From Lysobacter_F sp035645555 (lineage in GTDB: Bacteria > Pseudomonadota > Gammaproteobacteria > Xanthomonadales > Xanthomonadaceae): DNA of 30,371 nucleotides. Under the pieces are notes generated by a model. That model was given only the letters and a program-made list of their open reading frames with translations. It was not told the DNA's origin and did no database searches. The DNA lies in the NCBI GenBank assembly GCA_035645555.1, contig DASQMI010000091.1:1-30371 (forward strand), read 5' to 3'. A program made the translations under genes and the position numbers. Below, piece after piece: positions 1 to 8,370 of the stretch (position 1 is its first letter; each line of letters opens with the position of its first letter).

Positions 1-1401
1 GCGATCGCCGAGACCCAGCCGGCGGCGATCCGCGCGGCCGCGCGCGGGCTGCCGTCCGATCAGCTCGCGCTCGCACAGGATTACGCCGCATTCCTCGAAG
101 GCGTGCACGAGCGCGCGCTGAACTGGCCGAAGACCGAACGCAGCCGCCTCGTGGCGTCGCTGGGCCTGGCCCGGCTGGCGAGCGACGATCCCGACCGCGC
201 CGAACAGCTGCTGCCCCGCTACGCCGACGCGGTCGGCTTCGGCGAAGCCGACCGCGGCCGCGTGCTGTACCAGGTGGCGCTGTGGAGTGCGGCCTCGTAC
301 CGGCCGGAATCCGCGCGCCGGCTGGCCGCGGTGCCGGCCGCGAGCTACGACGCGCGCCTGCACGAATGGCGCGTGCGCGAGGCGCTCGCGCGTTCGGACT
401 GGCGTGGCGCGCTGGACGCGCTGCGCAGGATGGGCGCGGAGCAGCGCACCGATTCGCGCTGGCAGTATTTCGAGGCGCGGCTGGCCGAACGCTTCGGCGA
501 GCGCGACACCGCGCAGCGGCTGTATCGCGAAGCCGCACGCAAGCCGGATTTCCACGGCTTCCTCGCCGCCGACCGGCTCGGGCTGCCGTACGCGCTGTGC
601 CCATGGGTGCCGGACGACACCGCCGCGGCGAAGGCGGCGGTCGCGCGCGATCCGGCGCTCGTGCGCGCGATGGCGCTGTTCCGCCTCGATCGCATCGGCT
701 GGGCGACGCGCGAATGGGACGAGGCGCTGTCGCGCTTCAGCGATGCGCAGCGGATCATCGCGGTCGAAGTCGCGCAGAGCCACGGCTGGTTCGACCGCGG
801 CGTGTTCGGCCTCGGCAAGCGGCCGGACGAGCAGCGCCTGTACCACCTGCGCTTCCCGCTGTACCACCAGGCCACGCTGCGGCGCGAAGCCGCCGCCAAC
901 CGGCTCGACCCAGCATTCGTCGCCGCCGAGATCCGCGCCGAGAGCGTGTTCAACCCGCGCGCGCGCTCCGGCGCCAACGCGATGGGCCTGATGCAGGTGC
1001 TGCCGTCCACCGGCGCAGCGGTCGCGCGACGGCTGGGCCTGGTCTGGGGCGGCGCGGACAGCCTGTACGACCCGGACACCAACATCGTGCTCGGCACCGC
1101 GTACATGCGCCAGCTGCTCGACGAGGTCGGCGGGCAGCCGTACTTCGCCATCGCCGGCTACAACGCCGGCCCGGCACCGCTGCGGCGCTGGCAGAACGAG
1201 CGGCCCGGCATGGACCCGGACTTCTGGATCGAGACGATCAATTACAAGGAAACGCGGGATTACGTCGCCCGCGTGTTCGCGTTCAGCGTGATCTACGACT
1301 GGATGCTCAATGGCGACGCGATGCGGCTGAGCGAGCGCATGCGCGGCCGCCTCGACGGGGCGCGCACGCGGCTGGCGTGCCCGGCGCCGGCGGCACGCTG
1401 A
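1..1401 (+). CDS. slt: Soluble lytic murein transglycosylase, 3' part (5' end outside window)
   Basis: Periplasmic enzyme that cleaves peptidoglycan between MurNAc and GlcNAc with formation of 1,6-anhydro ends. The reading frame is open from base 1, so the start lies upstream and 466 residues are visible. The N-terminal two thirds is Ala/Arg/Leu-rich helical repeat sequence resembling the superhelical U and L domains of Slt70. The C-terminal SLT domain begins near nt 870. The catalytic Glu is at nt 940-942 in the context RAESVFNP, followed by the family motifs GLMQVLPST, YDPDTNI, GTAYM and AGYNAGP. The protein ends with the usual ETRDYVARV segment and a short tail. The next gene starts 2 nt after the stop, so the two are probably co-transcribed. 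Family assignment is firm; which Slt subtype cannot be settled without the N-terminus. Confidence 0.93.
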   Translation, partial: AIAETQPAAIRAAARGLPSDQLALAQDYAAFLEGVHERALNWPKTERSRLVASLGLARLASDDPDRAEQLLPRYADAVGFGEADRGRVLYQVALWSAASYRPESARRLAAVPAASYDARLHEWRVREALARSDWRGALDALRRMGAEQRTDSRWQYFEARLAERFGERDTAQRLYREAARKPDFHGFLAADRLGLPYALCPWVPDDTAAAKAAVARDPALVRAMALFRLDRIGWATREWDEALSRFSDAQRIIAVEVAQSHGWFDRGVFGLGKRPDEQRLYHLRFPLYHQATLRREAAANRLDPAFVAAEIRAESVFNPRARSGANAMGLMQVLPSTGAAVARRLGLVWGGADSLYDPDTNIVLGTAYMRQLLDEVGGQPYFAIAGYNAGPAPLRRWQNERPGMDPDFWIETINYKETRDYVARVFAFSVIYDWMLNGDAMRLSERMRGRLDGARTRLACPAPAAR

Positions 1402-1403
1402 GC

Positions 1404-2306
1404 ATGGCCAGCGTCCGCCACGTGGTGGTGCTCGGCGGCAGCGGCTTCGTCGGCCGCCACCTGCTGCCGCGCCTGTTGGCCTCGCGCAACCGCGTCACCG
1501 TGCTGACCCGTCGGCTCGACGCACGCGTGCGCGCGGCGGTGCCGCGCGAGGCCAGCCTGCGCGAGGGTGACGTCTACGATGACGCGTTCCTGCGCGACTG
1601 CCTCGACGACGCCGACGCGGTGGTCAACCTGACCGGCATCCTCAACGAACGCGGCGACAGCGGGCGCGGTTTCCAGCGTGTGTACGTCGAGCTGCTCGAC
1701 GCGCTGATCGAAGCGATGCGTGCCACCGGCGTGCGCCGCCTGCTGCAGATGAGCGCACTGCGCGCCGGCGAAGGCGACAGCCATTACCTGCAGGCGCGCG
1801 GGCGCGCCGAGCAGCACGTGCGCGCGTGCGGGCTGGACTGGACGCTGCTGCGCGCGTCGGTGATCGCCGGCCCCGGCGACGGCCTGTTCTGCCGCTTCGC
1901 CGGGCTGCTGCCCGCGCTGCCGGTGCTGCCGCTGGCGCGCGCCGAGGCGCGCTTCCAGCCGGTGTGGGTAGGCGATGTCGCCGAGGCGTTCGCGCGCGCG
2001 CTGGAACGGCCCGACAGCATCGGCCAGTGCTACGAGCTGGCCGGCCCGACCACGCTGACCCTGCGCGAGATCGTCGAGCTCACCGCGCATGCGCAGGGGC
2101 GCCGCCGCGCGGTGTGGGCGCTGCCGGAACGGCTGGGACGCTGGCAGGCGGAGATCGGCGAGCACCTGCCGGGCAAGCCGATCGGTCGCGACAACCTGCG
2201 CTCGCTGCAGCTGGATTCGGTCACCGACGACAACGGCCTGCCGAAGCTCGGCATCACGCCGACCGACGTGCGCGCGCGGCTGCCGGAGATCCTTGCCGGT
2301 TGCTGA
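1404..2306 (+). CDS. NAD(P)-binding Rossmann protein, complex I NDUFA9-like
   Basis: A 300-residue atypical short-chain dehydrogenase of the NDUFA9/NmrA-like group. A Rossmann strand with GGSGFVG (about residues 11-17) binds NAD(P). Further family features are an acidic segment near GDVYDD, VNLTGI, and a YLQARGRAE stretch in the position of the SDR active-site helix. There is no clear YxxxK, so enzymatic activity is uncertain. In mitochondria this fold is an accessory complex I subunit, whereas in bacteria the role is poorly defined. I chose the ATG at 1404, 2 nt after the slt stop, because it places the glycine motif at the very N-terminus; the longer in-frame extension runs antisense-like through slt and has no protein character. 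Nothing in the sequence indicates a substrate. Confidence 0.85.
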   Translation: MASVRHVVVLGGSGFVGRHLLPRLLASRNRVTVLTRRLDARVRAAVPREASLREGDVYDDAFLRDCLDDADAVVNLTGILNERGDSGRGFQRVYVELLDALIEAMRATGVRRLLQMSALRAGEGDSHYLQARGRAEQHVRACGLDWTLLRASVIAGPGDGLFCRFAGLLPALPVLPLARAEARFQPVWVGDVAEAFARALERPDSIGQCYELAGPTTLTLREIVELTAHAQGRRRAVWALPERLGRWQAEIGEHLPGKPIGRDNLRSLQLDSVTDDNGLPKLGITPTDVRARLPEILAGC

Positions 2307-2342
2307 TCGCGATCTCAGGCGCGGCATCGATGCGCCGGCCCG

Positions 2343-2348
2343 TATAGT
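2343..2348 (+). promoter_or_regulatory. Possible -10 element upstream of the PH-domain gene
   Basis: TATAGT lies 28 nt upstream of the ATG at 2377, within a 70-nt gap of otherwise GC-rich sequence. I see no convincing -35 box 16-18 nt further upstream, so this is a weak call. Confidence 0.35.
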
Positions 2349-2376
2349 CTCGGCACGCCCGCACGGAGCCCGCCGC

Positions 2377-2754
2377 ATGAACCTGCTCGACACCCTGCTC
2401 GGCCACCACGGCGAAAAACCCACCGACCGCATCGGCGAGGAACTCGCGCCGCTGCTTGCGCCGGACGAGCGCGTGCAGCGCGCGTTCGGCCAGATGCGCG
2501 ACCTGATCGTATTCACCGACCGCCGCCTGCTGCTGATCGACAAGCAGGGCGTCACCGGCCGCAAGACCGAGTTCGTCAGCCTGCCCTACCGCAGCATCGC
2601 GATGTTCGCGCTGGAGACCGCCGGCCACTTCGACCTCGAGGCCGAGCTGCGGCTGTGGGTGAGCGGGCAGCCGCAACCGATCGTGCGCCAGCTCGGGCGC
2701 GGCGCCGGCGCGGAAGCGATCGTCGCGCTGCTCGCGCAGCACGCGCCGCGCTGA
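2377..2754 (+). CDS. Bacterial PH-domain protein (YvbH-like)
   Basis: A 125-residue soluble protein. The core, from about residue 30 to 110, reads as the bacterial pleckstrin-homology fold: QRAFGQMRDLIVFTDRRLLL, then KTEFVSLPYRSIAMFALE, then a strand AELRLWVSG. This is the pattern of the YvbH-type bPH_1 family. Such proteins are thought to form ring oligomers, but no biochemical role is established. The start is the ATG at 2377, preceded by GGAG about 9 nt upstream; a much longer in-frame extension overlaps the NDUFA9-like gene in another frame and is not credible. It sits 4 nt before cca, so it is probably co-transcribed with it. There is no signal peptide and no membrane segment. Confidence 0.8.
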   Translation: MNLLDTLLGHHGEKPTDRIGEELAPLLAPDERVQRAFGQMRDLIVFTDRRLLLIDKQGVTGRKTEFVSLPYRSIAMFALETAGHFDLEAELRLWVSGQPQPIVRQLGRGAGAEAIVALLAQHAPR

Positions 2755-2758
2755 ACCG

Positions 2759-3985
2759 ATGCGGACCTATCTGGTCGGCGGCGCGGTCCGCGACGCCCTG
2801 CTCGGCCTGGCGCCGGGCGACCGCGACTTCGTGGTGGTCGGGGCGACGCCGGAGGCGATGGTCGCGGCCGGCTACAAGCCGGTCGGTCGCGACTTCCCGG
2901 TGTTCCTGCACCCGCTCACCGGTGAGGAGCATGCGCTCGCGCGTACCGAGCGCAAGAGCGGCGTCGGCTACCACGGCTTCGTTGTGCATGCCGATCCGGC
3001 GGTGACGCTGGAGGAGGACCTGCGCCGGCGCGACTTCACCATCAACGCGATCGCGCAGGACGAGCACGGCGCGCTGATCGACCCGTTCGGCGGCGCGCGC
3101 GACATCGAGCAGCGGATCATCCGCCACGTCAGCGCGGCGTTCGTCGAAGATCCGCTGCGGGTGCTGCGCGCAGCCCGGTTCATGGCGCGGCTGGCCCCGC
3201 TCGGGTTCCGCATCGCGCCGGAGACGATGGCGCTGATGACGGAGATGGCCGCCAGCGGCGAGCTCGCCGAACTCACCGCCGAGCGCGTGTGGCAGGAGCT
3301 GCGGCGCGCGCTCGCCGCGCCGAAGCCGTCGGCGTTCCTGCGCACGCTGCACGACTGCGGCGCGCTGGCGGCGATCCTGCCCGAGGTCGAGGCGCTGTAC
3401 GGCGTGCCGCAGCGGCCCGAATACCACCCCGAAGTCGATACCGGCGTGCACGTGGAAATGGTGTGCGACATGGCCGCGTCGCTGGCCCCGGGCGACGACC
3501 TGATCGGCTTCGCCGCGCTCACCCACGATCTGGGCAAGGCGCTCACGCCCGCGCACGTGCTGCCGAAGCACCTCGGCCACGAGCACGCCGGCGTGGCGCC
3601 GTTGCGCGCGCTGTGCGAGCGTCTGCGGGTGCCGAGCGAGCACCGCGAGCTGGCGATCGCCGCCTGTCGCGAACACCTCAACGTGCACCGTTTCGACGAG
3701 CTGCGTGCGTCCACCGTGCACGAGCTGATCGCGCGTTGCGACGGCTACCGCAAGCCGCACCGGATCCGCCAGCTCGCGGTCGTGTGCGAATGCGACAAGC
3801 GCGGCCGCGCCGGCCTGCAGGACGAGCCGTATCCGCAGGGTGCGCGGCTGGTCGACGCACTGTCGGCGGCGCTGGCGGTGCGCGCCTCGGAGATCGCCGA
3901 CGGCCTGAGCGGTCCGGAGGTCGGCGAGGCGGTGCGGCGCGCGCGCATCGCCGCGATCGCCGCGGCCACCGGCAAGCGCCCGTGA
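2759..3985 (+). CDS. cca: CCA-adding tRNA nucleotidyltransferase (multifunctional, HD domain)
   Basis: Adds or repairs the 3'-CCA end of tRNAs using CTP and ATP without a nucleic acid template. The 408-residue length is close to the E. coli enzyme (412). Visible motifs in order: GGAVRD (7-12), catalytic DRD (D21, D23), RRDFTINA (90-97), and EDPLRVLRAARF (130-141), which belongs to the nucleotide-recognition region. A C-terminal HD domain has H256-D257 in THDLGKAL, as in the gammaproteobacterial multifunctional enzyme with phosphatase and phosphodiesterase activity. The start ATG is 4 nt after the PH-domain gene. The gene ends 15 nt before a strong hairpin that separates it from the convergent TonB receptor gene. 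All key residues appear intact. Confidence 0.96.
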   Translation: MRTYLVGGAVRDALLGLAPGDRDFVVVGATPEAMVAAGYKPVGRDFPVFLHPLTGEEHALARTERKSGVGYHGFVVHADPAVTLEEDLRRRDFTINAIAQDEHGALIDPFGGARDIEQRIIRHVSAAFVEDPLRVLRAARFMARLAPLGFRIAPETMALMTEMAASGELAELTAERVWQELRRALAAPKPSAFLRTLHDCGALAAILPEVEALYGVPQRPEYHPEVDTGVHVEMVCDMAASLAPGDDLIGFAALTHDLGKALTPAHVLPKHLGHEHAGVAPLRALCERLRVPSEHRELAIAACREHLNVHRFDELRASTVHELIARCDGYRKPHRIRQLAVVCECDKRGRAGLQDEPYPQGARLVDALSAALAVRASEIADGLSGPEVGEAVRRARIAAIAAATGKRP

Positions 3986-4000
3986 GCGGCGCCGCAAACA

Positions 4001-4028
4001 CGAAGGGCGCGCCTGCGCGCGCCCTTCG
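4001..4028. terminator. Bidirectional hairpin terminator between cca and the TonB receptor gene
   Basis: A perfect 12-bp stem (4001-4012 with 4017-4028) with a 4-nt loop CTGC. Stem ends read CGAAGG and CCTTCG. It sits in the 58-nt gap between two convergent genes, so it can serve both. There is no T-tract on the plus strand and only TTT within the minus-strand downstream sequence, as in the similar hairpin at 17038-17065. Confidence 0.8.
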
Positions 4029-4043
4029 CGGTCCCGCTTCGGC

Positions 4044-6533
4044 TCAGAAGCGGAAATCGAGCTTGGCGTAGTAGCTGCCGCCGTTGATGCCGAACGGCAG
4101 CGTCTCCCAGCCGTAGGTGAAGCCGAGCTGCGGGAACGGGAAGCCGCGCGTACGGTCCCACTCGTCCGGGTACTGGTCGAGGATGTTGTTGCCGCCCACG
4201 GTCAGGCTGACGTTGTCGCTGAAGCGGTAGCGCGCCGACAGGTCGAACAGCCACTTGCCGCCCCAGGTTTCCTTGACGCCGGGGGTGAAGCCCTCGCCGC
4301 TGACCGAGCCGTAGTAGTTGGCGCGGCCGGTCCACTGCCACGGGCCGGTCTCGAAGATCGCCTGCAGCACGTGGTGCGCGCGCGGCTGACCTTCCTCGAC
4401 CAGGGTGACCTGGGTGTCGTCGAACAGCGCCTCCGGCGACAGGATCGCCGACTGCGAGCGGCGGCGCAGCACCTCGGTCTTGTTAAAGTGCACCAGCGCG
4501 GTGAGGTTGAGCTTGGCGCCGCCGGCGAACTCGGTGTTGTGGTTGGCGACGAGGTCGACGCCGGTGGTGCGGGTGTCGATCGCGTTGGTGAAGAACAGCA
4601 CCTGGCCGACGCCGAGCGGATCGAGGATCGCGCGGATCGGGCAATTGGCGTTGTTCGGCGCGCATGGCAGGCCGTTGGTGCCCACCGTCTCCGGCTGGAT
4701 GTTGCTGGAGAAGATGATGCGGTCGTCGATGTCGATGCGGAACACGTCCACCGTCATCGAGAAGCGGTCGGTCGGCTTCCACACCATGCCGAGGGTGCCG
4801 CTGGTCGAGGTTTCCTCCTGCAGCGGCTCGATGCCGAACGCACGGGTGACCGGGCTGTCCTGGCGCGCGGTCAACGTGTCGGTCAGCACGCCCGCCGCGT
4901 TGAGGTTGGTCGAGCGCTGGCTGTAGAACAGCTGCTGCACGCCCGGCGCGCGGAAGCCGGTGGCGAGCGTGCCGCGCAGCGCAAACGCATCGCTGACGTC
5001 CCAGCGCAGCGACAGCTTGCCGGTGGTGGTGTTGCCGAAGTCGGAGTAATCCTCGAAGCGCGCGGCCGCACCGACCAGGAAGTTCTGCGTCAGATTGGTC
5101 TCCGCGTCGAGGTACACCGCCTTGCTGTGGCGGCCCTCGTCCACCGCCTCGTTCGGCGAGAAGCCCGGGAAACCCTGGATGCCGGGCTGCGCGATCGCGC
5201 CGGTCTGGCCGCGGATCGGAATCGCGCGGTTGTTGGTGCGGCCGTAGCTGTAGGACACCAGGTCGCCGGCCTCGATCGCGTATTCGTCGCGGCGCCACTC
5301 GAAGCCGGTGGCGAGGTACAGCAGGTTGTCGTTGAAGCCGGGCACGCTGCCGCGGAAGTCCAGGTTGAACGTGGTCTGGCGGAACTCCAGCGTGCCGGTG
5401 TCGGCCGAGGTCGGCGATTCGCCGTAGATGCCGGCGGCCGGGTTGGCCGGATCGCGCGGCTCGTACCACCAGCTCACGTTGACCGAGTTGCGCTCGTGGA
5501 ACTGGAACTCGCTGCGGCCGTGGTTGACCGACACGTCCCACTCCCAGTTCTCGCCGATCGGCGCGCGGTAGCCGACCGCGAGCGAGGCGTCGTCGATGGT
5601 GGTGAGGATGTTCGGCAGGAAGCCGTTCGGATACAGCGCCGGCACCGTGCGGTTGTCGCCGGCGGTGCGGAAGAAGCCGGACGAATCGGTCTCGCGGCGC
5701 GACAGGCCGCCGAACCAGTACAGCCGCCCGGCGCCCAGGCCGATGCCACCGTTGAGCCACAGGTAGGCGTCGTCGGCATCGGAATCGCCGAGCCGCTGGG
5801 TCACCCTCGGCGGATCGACACGCAGGATGTCCGGGCCGGCGCGGTTGGTCTCGTTGCGGTTGCGGTACTCGGCGGTGAGGCTGAGGAACCCGCCGTCGCC
5901 GAGCGCCCAGCCGCTGTTGAGCGAACCGGACCACATCTCGCCGTCGCCGGCATAGGTCTGCCCGCCCTGCAGCGACACGTCGGTGTGCTCGGTCTGGTCC
6001 TTGAGGATGATGTTGATCACGCCGGAGATCGCATCGGAACCGTACTGCGCGGCGGCGCCGTCGCGCAGTACCTCGATGCGCTCGATCGCGCCGAGCGGGA
6101 TCGCGTTGATGTCGGTGCCGGCCGAGCCGCGGCCGACGGTCTGCTGCACGTTGACCAGCGCCTGCTGGTGGCGGCGCTTGCCATTGACCAGCACCAGCAC
6201 CTGGTCCGGGCCGAGCGCGCGCAGCGTGGCCGGGCGGATCGCGTCGGTACCGTCGCTGACGAACGTGCGGGAGAAATTGAACGAAGGTTCGAGCGTCTGC
6301 AGGATCTGGCCGATTTCCAGCGCGCCGCTGGCCTCGAGTTCCTCGCGGCCGATGACGTCGACCGGTGCCGCGGTGTCCTCGGCCGTGCGGCCGCGGACCC
6401 GTGAACCGGTGACCTGCACGGTATCGAGCGTAGTGGCGTCCTGCCGTGCAGTCTGGGCGGGGACGGGAAGCGGTACGACGGTAGCCAGGGCAACGGCCAC
6501 CGCAACGGCCAATCGATGCGGACTGACGTTCAT
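4044..6533 (-). CDS. TonB-dependent outer-membrane receptor, substrate unknown
   Basis: An 829-residue outer-membrane beta-barrel importer energised by TonB-ExbBD. The signal peptide is about residues 1-27, ending VPAQ. A TonB-box-like TLDTVQVTGSR follows, then the plug domain (about 54-177) with PATLRALGPDQVLVLVNGKRR, IERIEVLRDGAAAQYGSDAISGVIN. The rest is alternating aromatic beta-strand sequence. One extracellular-loop candidate contains a Cys pair (CAPNNANC). The chain ends in Phe, the usual outer-membrane protein C-terminal signature. The ATG is preceded by a good Shine-Dalgarno (AGGGAGAA). It lies 138 nt after a VanZ-like gene and has no siderophore, vitamin or glycan genes beside it. 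The family is certain but the ligand cannot be read from sequence; a ferric siderophore, cobalamin or sugar are all possible. Confidence 0.93.
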   Translation of the reverse strand: MNVSPHRLAVAVAVALATVVPLPVPAQTARQDATTLDTVQVTGSRVRGRTAEDTAAPVDVIGREELEASGALEIGQILQTLEPSFNFSRTFVSDGTDAIRPATLRALGPDQVLVLVNGKRRHQQALVNVQQTVGRGSAGTDINAIPLGAIERIEVLRDGAAAQYGSDAISGVINIILKDQTEHTDVSLQGGQTYAGDGEMWSGSLNSGWALGDGGFLSLTAEYRNRNETNRAGPDILRVDPPRVTQRLGDSDADDAYLWLNGGIGLGAGRLYWFGGLSRRETDSSGFFRTAGDNRTVPALYPNGFLPNILTTIDDASLAVGYRAPIGENWEWDVSVNHGRSEFQFHERNSVNVSWWYEPRDPANPAAGIYGESPTSADTGTLEFRQTTFNLDFRGSVPGFNDNLLYLATGFEWRRDEYAIEAGDLVSYSYGRTNNRAIPIRGQTGAIAQPGIQGFPGFSPNEAVDEGRHSKAVYLDAETNLTQNFLVGAAARFEDYSDFGNTTTGKLSLRWDVSDAFALRGTLATGFRAPGVQQLFYSQRSTNLNAAGVLTDTLTARQDSPVTRAFGIEPLQEETSTSGTLGMVWKPTDRFSMTVDVFRIDIDDRIIFSSNIQPETVGTNGLPCAPNNANCPIRAILDPLGVGQVLFFTNAIDTRTTGVDLVANHNTEFAGGAKLNLTALVHFNKTEVLRRRSQSAILSPEALFDDTQVTLVEEGQPRAHHVLQAIFETGPWQWTGRANYYGSVSGEGFTPGVKETWGGKWLFDLSARYRFSDNVSLTVGGNNILDQYPDEWDRTRGFPFPQLGFTYGWETLPFGINGGSYYAKLDFRF

Positions 6534-6671
6534 TCGCGACTTCTCCCTCTCAGTGGATGACCCCGTCAGGGGCGTAGAACGGCTTCGACCTCCGGCTTAC
6601 GACCACAGCAGACCTGCCAGCGACCCGAGCCGGCAAAGCGTCACCACCTATTTAGCAAAACCGGCGGGCGC
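6534..6671 (-). promoter_or_regulatory. Leader and promoter region of the TonB receptor gene
   Basis: A 138-nt gap between the VanZ-like stop and the receptor ATG, the longest leader in the left half of the window. It holds an AT-rich patch (TTTTGCTAAATAGG on the minus strand, near 6649-6662) that may carry the promoter, and a small 4-bp hairpin at 6561-6572. I looked for a Fur box and for the conserved boxes of a cobalamin riboswitch and found neither. Confidence 0.3.
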
Positions 6672-7067
6672 CTAGAACAGGCGACGGTCCACGCCCAGCC
6701 AGAGCCGGGCCAGCGGGGTCGGCGCCAGCCGTTGCCCCAATAGCACGCCGAGCGTGTTGGCGAGCGCATCAAAGCCGTCGGCCGAGCGGGTCGCGGTCAG
6801 CGCCGCCTGGGCCAGCTCGATCGCCACCCCGAGCCCGATCAGTCCGAGCGCCGCTTCGGCCTGCGCACGGCGGGTGGCGAACAGCATCACTGCGCCCGCG
6901 GACAGGGCGAAGTAGCCGAGCAGGTGTTCGAGCTTGTCGATGTGCGGCAGCGCGATCGGCGGCAGGTCGTCGGCCGGCAGCAGCGACAGCGCGGCCACCG
7001 TCGCCACCATCGCCAGCCACAGTGCCAGCCACAGCCGCGGCCGGCGGAACGGGCGCAGCGCGCTCAC
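6672..7067 (-). CDS. VanZ-like membrane protein
   Basis: A 131-residue integral membrane protein of the VanZ-like family. It has about four hydrophobic segments: residues 11-30, 50-64, 70-90 and a weaker C-terminal one. The family signature polar residues are visible: HIDKLEHLLGYF (Asp-Lys and His), IELAQ (Glu and Gln), and RSADGFDALANTLGVLLG (Arg, Asp, Asn). VanZ gives teicoplanin resistance in enterococci, but most members have no known function, so no resistance claim is made. The start is a GTG that overlaps the methyltransferase stop in the 4-nt sequence GTGA, which implies translational coupling; no ATG exists near that position. An apparent longer frame continuing upstream is only the out-of-frame shadow of the methyltransferase. 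Confidence 0.82.
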   Translation of the reverse strand: MSALRPFRRPRLWLALWLAMVATVAALSLLPADDLPPIALPHIDKLEHLLGYFALSAGAVMLFATRRAQAEAALGLIGLGVAIELAQAALTATRSADGFDALANTLGVLLGQRLAPTPLARLWLGVDRRLF

Positions 7068-8260
7068 AGGCGGAAGCTGAGGTCGCCGGCGAGAAACGCT
7101 GCGCCGAACGTCACGTCCTTCTCGAAGCCCATCACCTGGAAGCGCTCGCCCATCTCCGACGGCAGGGTGAGCCGCTTCACCTCCTGGGTGCGGCGCAGGC
7201 GTTCGGTGGCGTCCTCGATCTGCTCGATCCGCGCCAGCACGCCGGCCAGGCCGTTGCCGAGCAGGAAGCTCGCCTGCGAGCAGTAGCCGGCGAAGTCGAA
7301 ACCGGCAGCGACGCCGGCCTCGGCGAGCGCGGTGAAGTCCACCGACGCGGTGAGGTCCTGCAGGCCCGGCCAGCGCAGCGCATCGGCATGCATGCGGTGG
7401 CGGTAGAACGCGCGCAGGGTGCCGTCGCTGCGCTCGTCGCTGTAGTACTCGCTGCGTACGTAGCCGTAGTCGACGAACAGCAGCGCGCCGCGCCGCATCC
7501 CGCCGGCCACCGCCTGCACCCAGTACGGCAGCTGCGGCAGCACCTCGGAGCGGTAGCCGTCCGGCAGCCGGCGCTCCAGCCGGCGCTCGACGAAGCGCAC
7601 CGCGTTGCGCAGGAACTCGTCCGCCGGGCGCAGCTCGATCGCGAACGCATCCTCGCGCAGCACCACGTGCTCCTCGTACACCTCGCCATCGCGGATGCCG
7701 AAGCGCGGCGTCGGCAGCGCGTCGATGACCTCGTTGGCGAACAGCACGCCGTGCCAGTCGTCCGGGAACGGGCCGTCGACCCATTCGACCAGGTCGAACA
7801 GCGGCGGCGACAGGCGCTGCTGCAACCGCTCCTTCTGCCGCAGGCGCAAGGTCGCGCTCGGCTCGAGGATCGCGTAACGATCGGGCAGCGCGTCGAGCTC
7901 CATCAGCCGCTTCAGCGCCACCTCGGCGAACGCGCCGCTGCCGCCGCCCAGCTCGAGCACGCGCGCACGCGAACCGAGCTGCTGCAGTACCGGCGCCAGC
8001 GCCTCGGCCACGCACGCCGCGAACACCGGGCCGAGCTCCGGCGCGGTGACGAAATCGCCGTCCGCGCCGAACTTGGTCGCACCGGCGCTGTAGTAGCCCA
8101 GCCCGGGCGCGTACAGCGCCAGCTCCATGAAGCGCGAGAACGGAATCGCACCGCCGGCGTCGCGGATCTGCTGGCGGATCAGCGCCGCCAGACGCTCGCT
8201 GTGCGCGAGCGCGTCGGGGTCGGGCGTAGGCAGGACGTCGGCGTCGGTGCGGGGGTGCAT
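7064..8260 (-). CDS. SAM-dependent methyltransferase, MidA/NDUFAF7 family
   Basis: A 398-residue class I methyltransferase of the DUF185 family. In mitochondria the orthologue (NDUFAF7/MidA) methylates an arginine of the complex I NDUFS2 subunit; the bacterial substrate is not established. Visible motifs: FMELALYAPGLGYY (44-57), GDFVTAPELGPVF (68-80), the SAM-binding LELGGGSGAFAEVAL (102-116), and ANEVIDALP. I chose the ATG at 8260 (MHPRTDAD). A longer frame to 8332 adds Arg/Pro-rich residues without family character and runs back towards the divergent gene. No strong ribosome-binding site is visible at either start. The downstream VanZ gene overlaps by 4 nt. The 110-nt gap to the divergent pteridine reductase must hold both promoters. 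Confidence 0.9.
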   Translation of the reverse strand: MHPRTDADVLPTPDPDALAHSERLAALIRQQIRDAGGAIPFSRFMELALYAPGLGYYSAGATKFGADGDFVTAPELGPVFAACVAEALAPVLQQLGSRARVLELGGGSGAFAEVALKRLMELDALPDRYAILEPSATLRLRQKERLQQRLSPPLFDLVEWVDGPFPDDWHGVLFANEVIDALPTPRFGIRDGEVYEEHVVLREDAFAIELRPADEFLRNAVRFVERRLERRLPDGYRSEVLPQLPYWVQAVAGGMRRGALLFVDYGYVRSEYYSDERSDGTLRAFYRHRMHADALRWPGLQDLTASVDFTALAEAGVAAGFDFAGYCSQASFLLGNGLAGVLARIEQIEDATERLRRTQEVKRLTLPSEMGERFQVMGFEKDVTFGAAFLAGDLSFRL

Positions 8261-8370
8261 CAGCAGGCGGTGGCAGCGGGGCGGATAGCGAGGTGGGGGC
8301 GCGCCGCGCGAACGCAACCGCGACCGTCGCATGGGACACTACCGCATCTCCTGCGACGATCCGAGAAGCG

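Noticed and set aside
4371..6404. 677-residue open frame on the plus strand antisense to the TonB receptor
   Set aside because: It is a high-GC shadow: Arg/Ala/Val/His-rich composition without any domain, while the opposite strand has a complete receptor with signal peptide, plug and C-terminal Phe.
6534..6671. Cobalamin riboswitch or Fur box upstream of the TonB receptor
   Set aside because: Neither the conserved B12-box sequence nor a GATAAT-type palindrome could be found, and the gap is short for a full cobalamin riboswitch.
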